A stretch of DNA of 6,929 bases, taken from an uncultured Thermoanaerobacteraceae bacterium. Its GTDB lineage: Bacteria > Bacillota > DSM-12270 > Thermacetogeniales > Thermacetogeniaceae. Positions 6,363-6,929 of the stretch are shown piece after piece. Numbering within the stretch: position 1 is the first letter of the stretch; the number at the start of each line of letters is the position of its first letter. Under the pieces are notes generated by a model. That model saw nothing but the letters and a program-made list of their open reading frames with translations. It had not been told where the DNA came from and did no database searches. Both the position numbers and the translations under genes were made by a program. The DNA is taken from contig CALGIY010000238.1 of assembly GCA_937914965.1 (NCBI GenBank), positions 1 through 6,929 on the forward strand, written 5' to 3'.

Positions 6363-6375
6363 TTCATTTCCTCCT
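6360..6375 (-). repeat. 16-base direct repeat, copy at the 5' end of the femX-like gene
   Basis: The minus strand reads AGGAGGAAATGAATTG. It contains the ribosome-binding site and TTG start of the femX-like gene, and pairs with the copy at 5287-5302 so that the gene is bracketed by near-identical short direct repeats. Confidence 0.4.
6370..6375 (-). promoter_or_regulatory. Shine-Dalgarno of the femX-like gene, overlaps the pyrG stop
   Basis: AGGAGG on the minus strand is seven bases before the TTG at 6362-6360. Its first A is the last base of the pyrG TGA stop, so translation of the two genes is probably coupled. Confidence 0.85.
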
Positions 6376-6929
6376 CAGTTACCCACACGCAGTGCTGCTC
6401 CGATAAAATCTCGGAAGAGCGGATGCGGCCTGTTGAGGCGAGACTTGAACTCTGGATGAAACTGGCAGGCAACAAACCAGGGGTGGCTGATCAATTCTAC
6501 AACTTCTACCAGCGACCCATCTGGAGAGGTCCCAGTAATCCGCATTCCTTTTTCGGTAAGTACTTCTCTGTATTTATTGTTGAATTCGTAACGGTGACGG
6601 TGGCGTTCCTCCACAATCTCATTCCCATAGGCAGCCCGCACCCTACTGTCAGGTTCCAGTTTACAGGGATATTTGCCGCGCCGCATAGTACCACCAACAT
6701 CCCCCAGGTTTTCCTGCCCAGGAAGGATATCGATCACCGGGTCGGCAGTATAGGGATCAAACTCTGTGCTGTTGGCTTCTTCTAACCCGCAGACAGATCG
6801 CGCAAACTCGATCACTGCACACTGCATCCCTAGACAAATACCCAGGAAAGGGATGTGGTTTTCTCTGGCATAAGCAGCGGCCTTGATCTTACCGGCGATC
6901 CCTCGATTGCCGAAACCGCCCGGGACCAG
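6375..6929 (-). CDS. pyrG: CTP synthase, C-terminal glutaminase part (cut by window edge)
   Basis: CTP synthase aminates UTP to CTP with ATP, using ammonia released from glutamine by its C-terminal class I amidotransferase domain. Only the last 184 residues are in the window, about a third of the usual 530-540. The frame stays open to the edge, so the gene continues beyond 6929. In the visible part, VPGGFGNRG (2-10) is the oxyanion region, GICLGMQ (30-36) holds the nucleophile C32, and FHPEF (157-161) holds the catalytic H158 and E160. MRRG (82-85) and [10 protein letters not shown] (109-118) are typical of PyrG rather than other amidotransferases. The glutaminase triad is complete, so the domain should be active. 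The stop overlaps the ribosome-binding site of the next gene. An internal ATG at 6827 is not the start, since it lies inside the nucleophile motif. Confidence 0.97.
   Translation of the reverse strand: MVPGGFGNRGIAGKIKAAAYARENHIPFLGICLGMQCAVIEFARSVCGLEEANSTEFDPYTADPVIDILPGQENLGDVGGTMRRGKYPCKLEPDSRVRAAYGNEIVEERHRHRYEFNNKYREVLTEKGMRITGTSPDGSLVEVVELISHPWFVACQFHPEFKSRLNRPHPLFRDFIGAALRVGN

Noticed and set aside
6285..6785. 166-codon open frame on the plus strand opposite pyrG and the start of the femX-like gene
   Set aside because: Spans two real genes antisense to it, with no family resemblance or supported start.

Overview
The window looks like chromosomal core sequence from a low-to-mid-GC Gram-positive bacterium, most likely a Clostridia-class Firmicute. 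The reasons are the gene set and order (pyrG, then fba, tal and rho), the strong AGGAGG ribosome-binding sites, the frequent TTG start codons and a FemX-type cell-wall gene. The species cannot be named from this sequence alone.

All seven recognisable genes are on the minus strand, so transcription runs from high to low coordinates. They are the 3' part of pyrG (CTP synthase, cut by the window edge), a FemA/FemB/FemX-family peptidoglycan bridge aminoacyltransferase, an alanine racemase with an unusual C-terminus, an unrecognised cysteine-rich putative zinc-ribbon protein, class II fructose-bisphosphate aldolase, a small transaldolase of the TalC/MipB/FSA family, and transcription terminator Rho. 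The first six are closely packed (gaps of 12, 6, about 103, 9 and 27 bases) and look like one operon. No clear promoter or terminator is seen inside it.

Rho is set apart by 329 non-coding bases. These hold a near-consensus sigma-A promoter (TTGACA, 17-base spacer, TATTAT) just after the transaldolase stop codon, then a leader of about 280 nt that can form several hairpins. Such a leader fits autogenous control of rho, known in E. coli and B. subtilis. Left of rho are a short imperfect stem-loop and, at the extreme left edge, a perfect 37-base inverted repeat around a 15-base loop.

Compared with the B. subtilis order as I remember it (pyrG, ywjG, spo0F, fbaA, tal, murA2, glpX, rho), the ends of the locus are conserved. 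The ywjG-spo0F position is instead occupied by femX-like, alr and the zinc-ribbon gene, and murA2 and glpX are absent. The operon therefore links CTP synthesis, peptidoglycan precursor and cross-bridge chemistry, and central sugar-phosphate metabolism. I see no clear new multi-gene system. The items most worth a second look are the edge inverted repeat, the rho leader, the divergent racemase next to a FemX-like transferase, the unknown zinc-ribbon gene, and the TTG starts (four of six complete genes).
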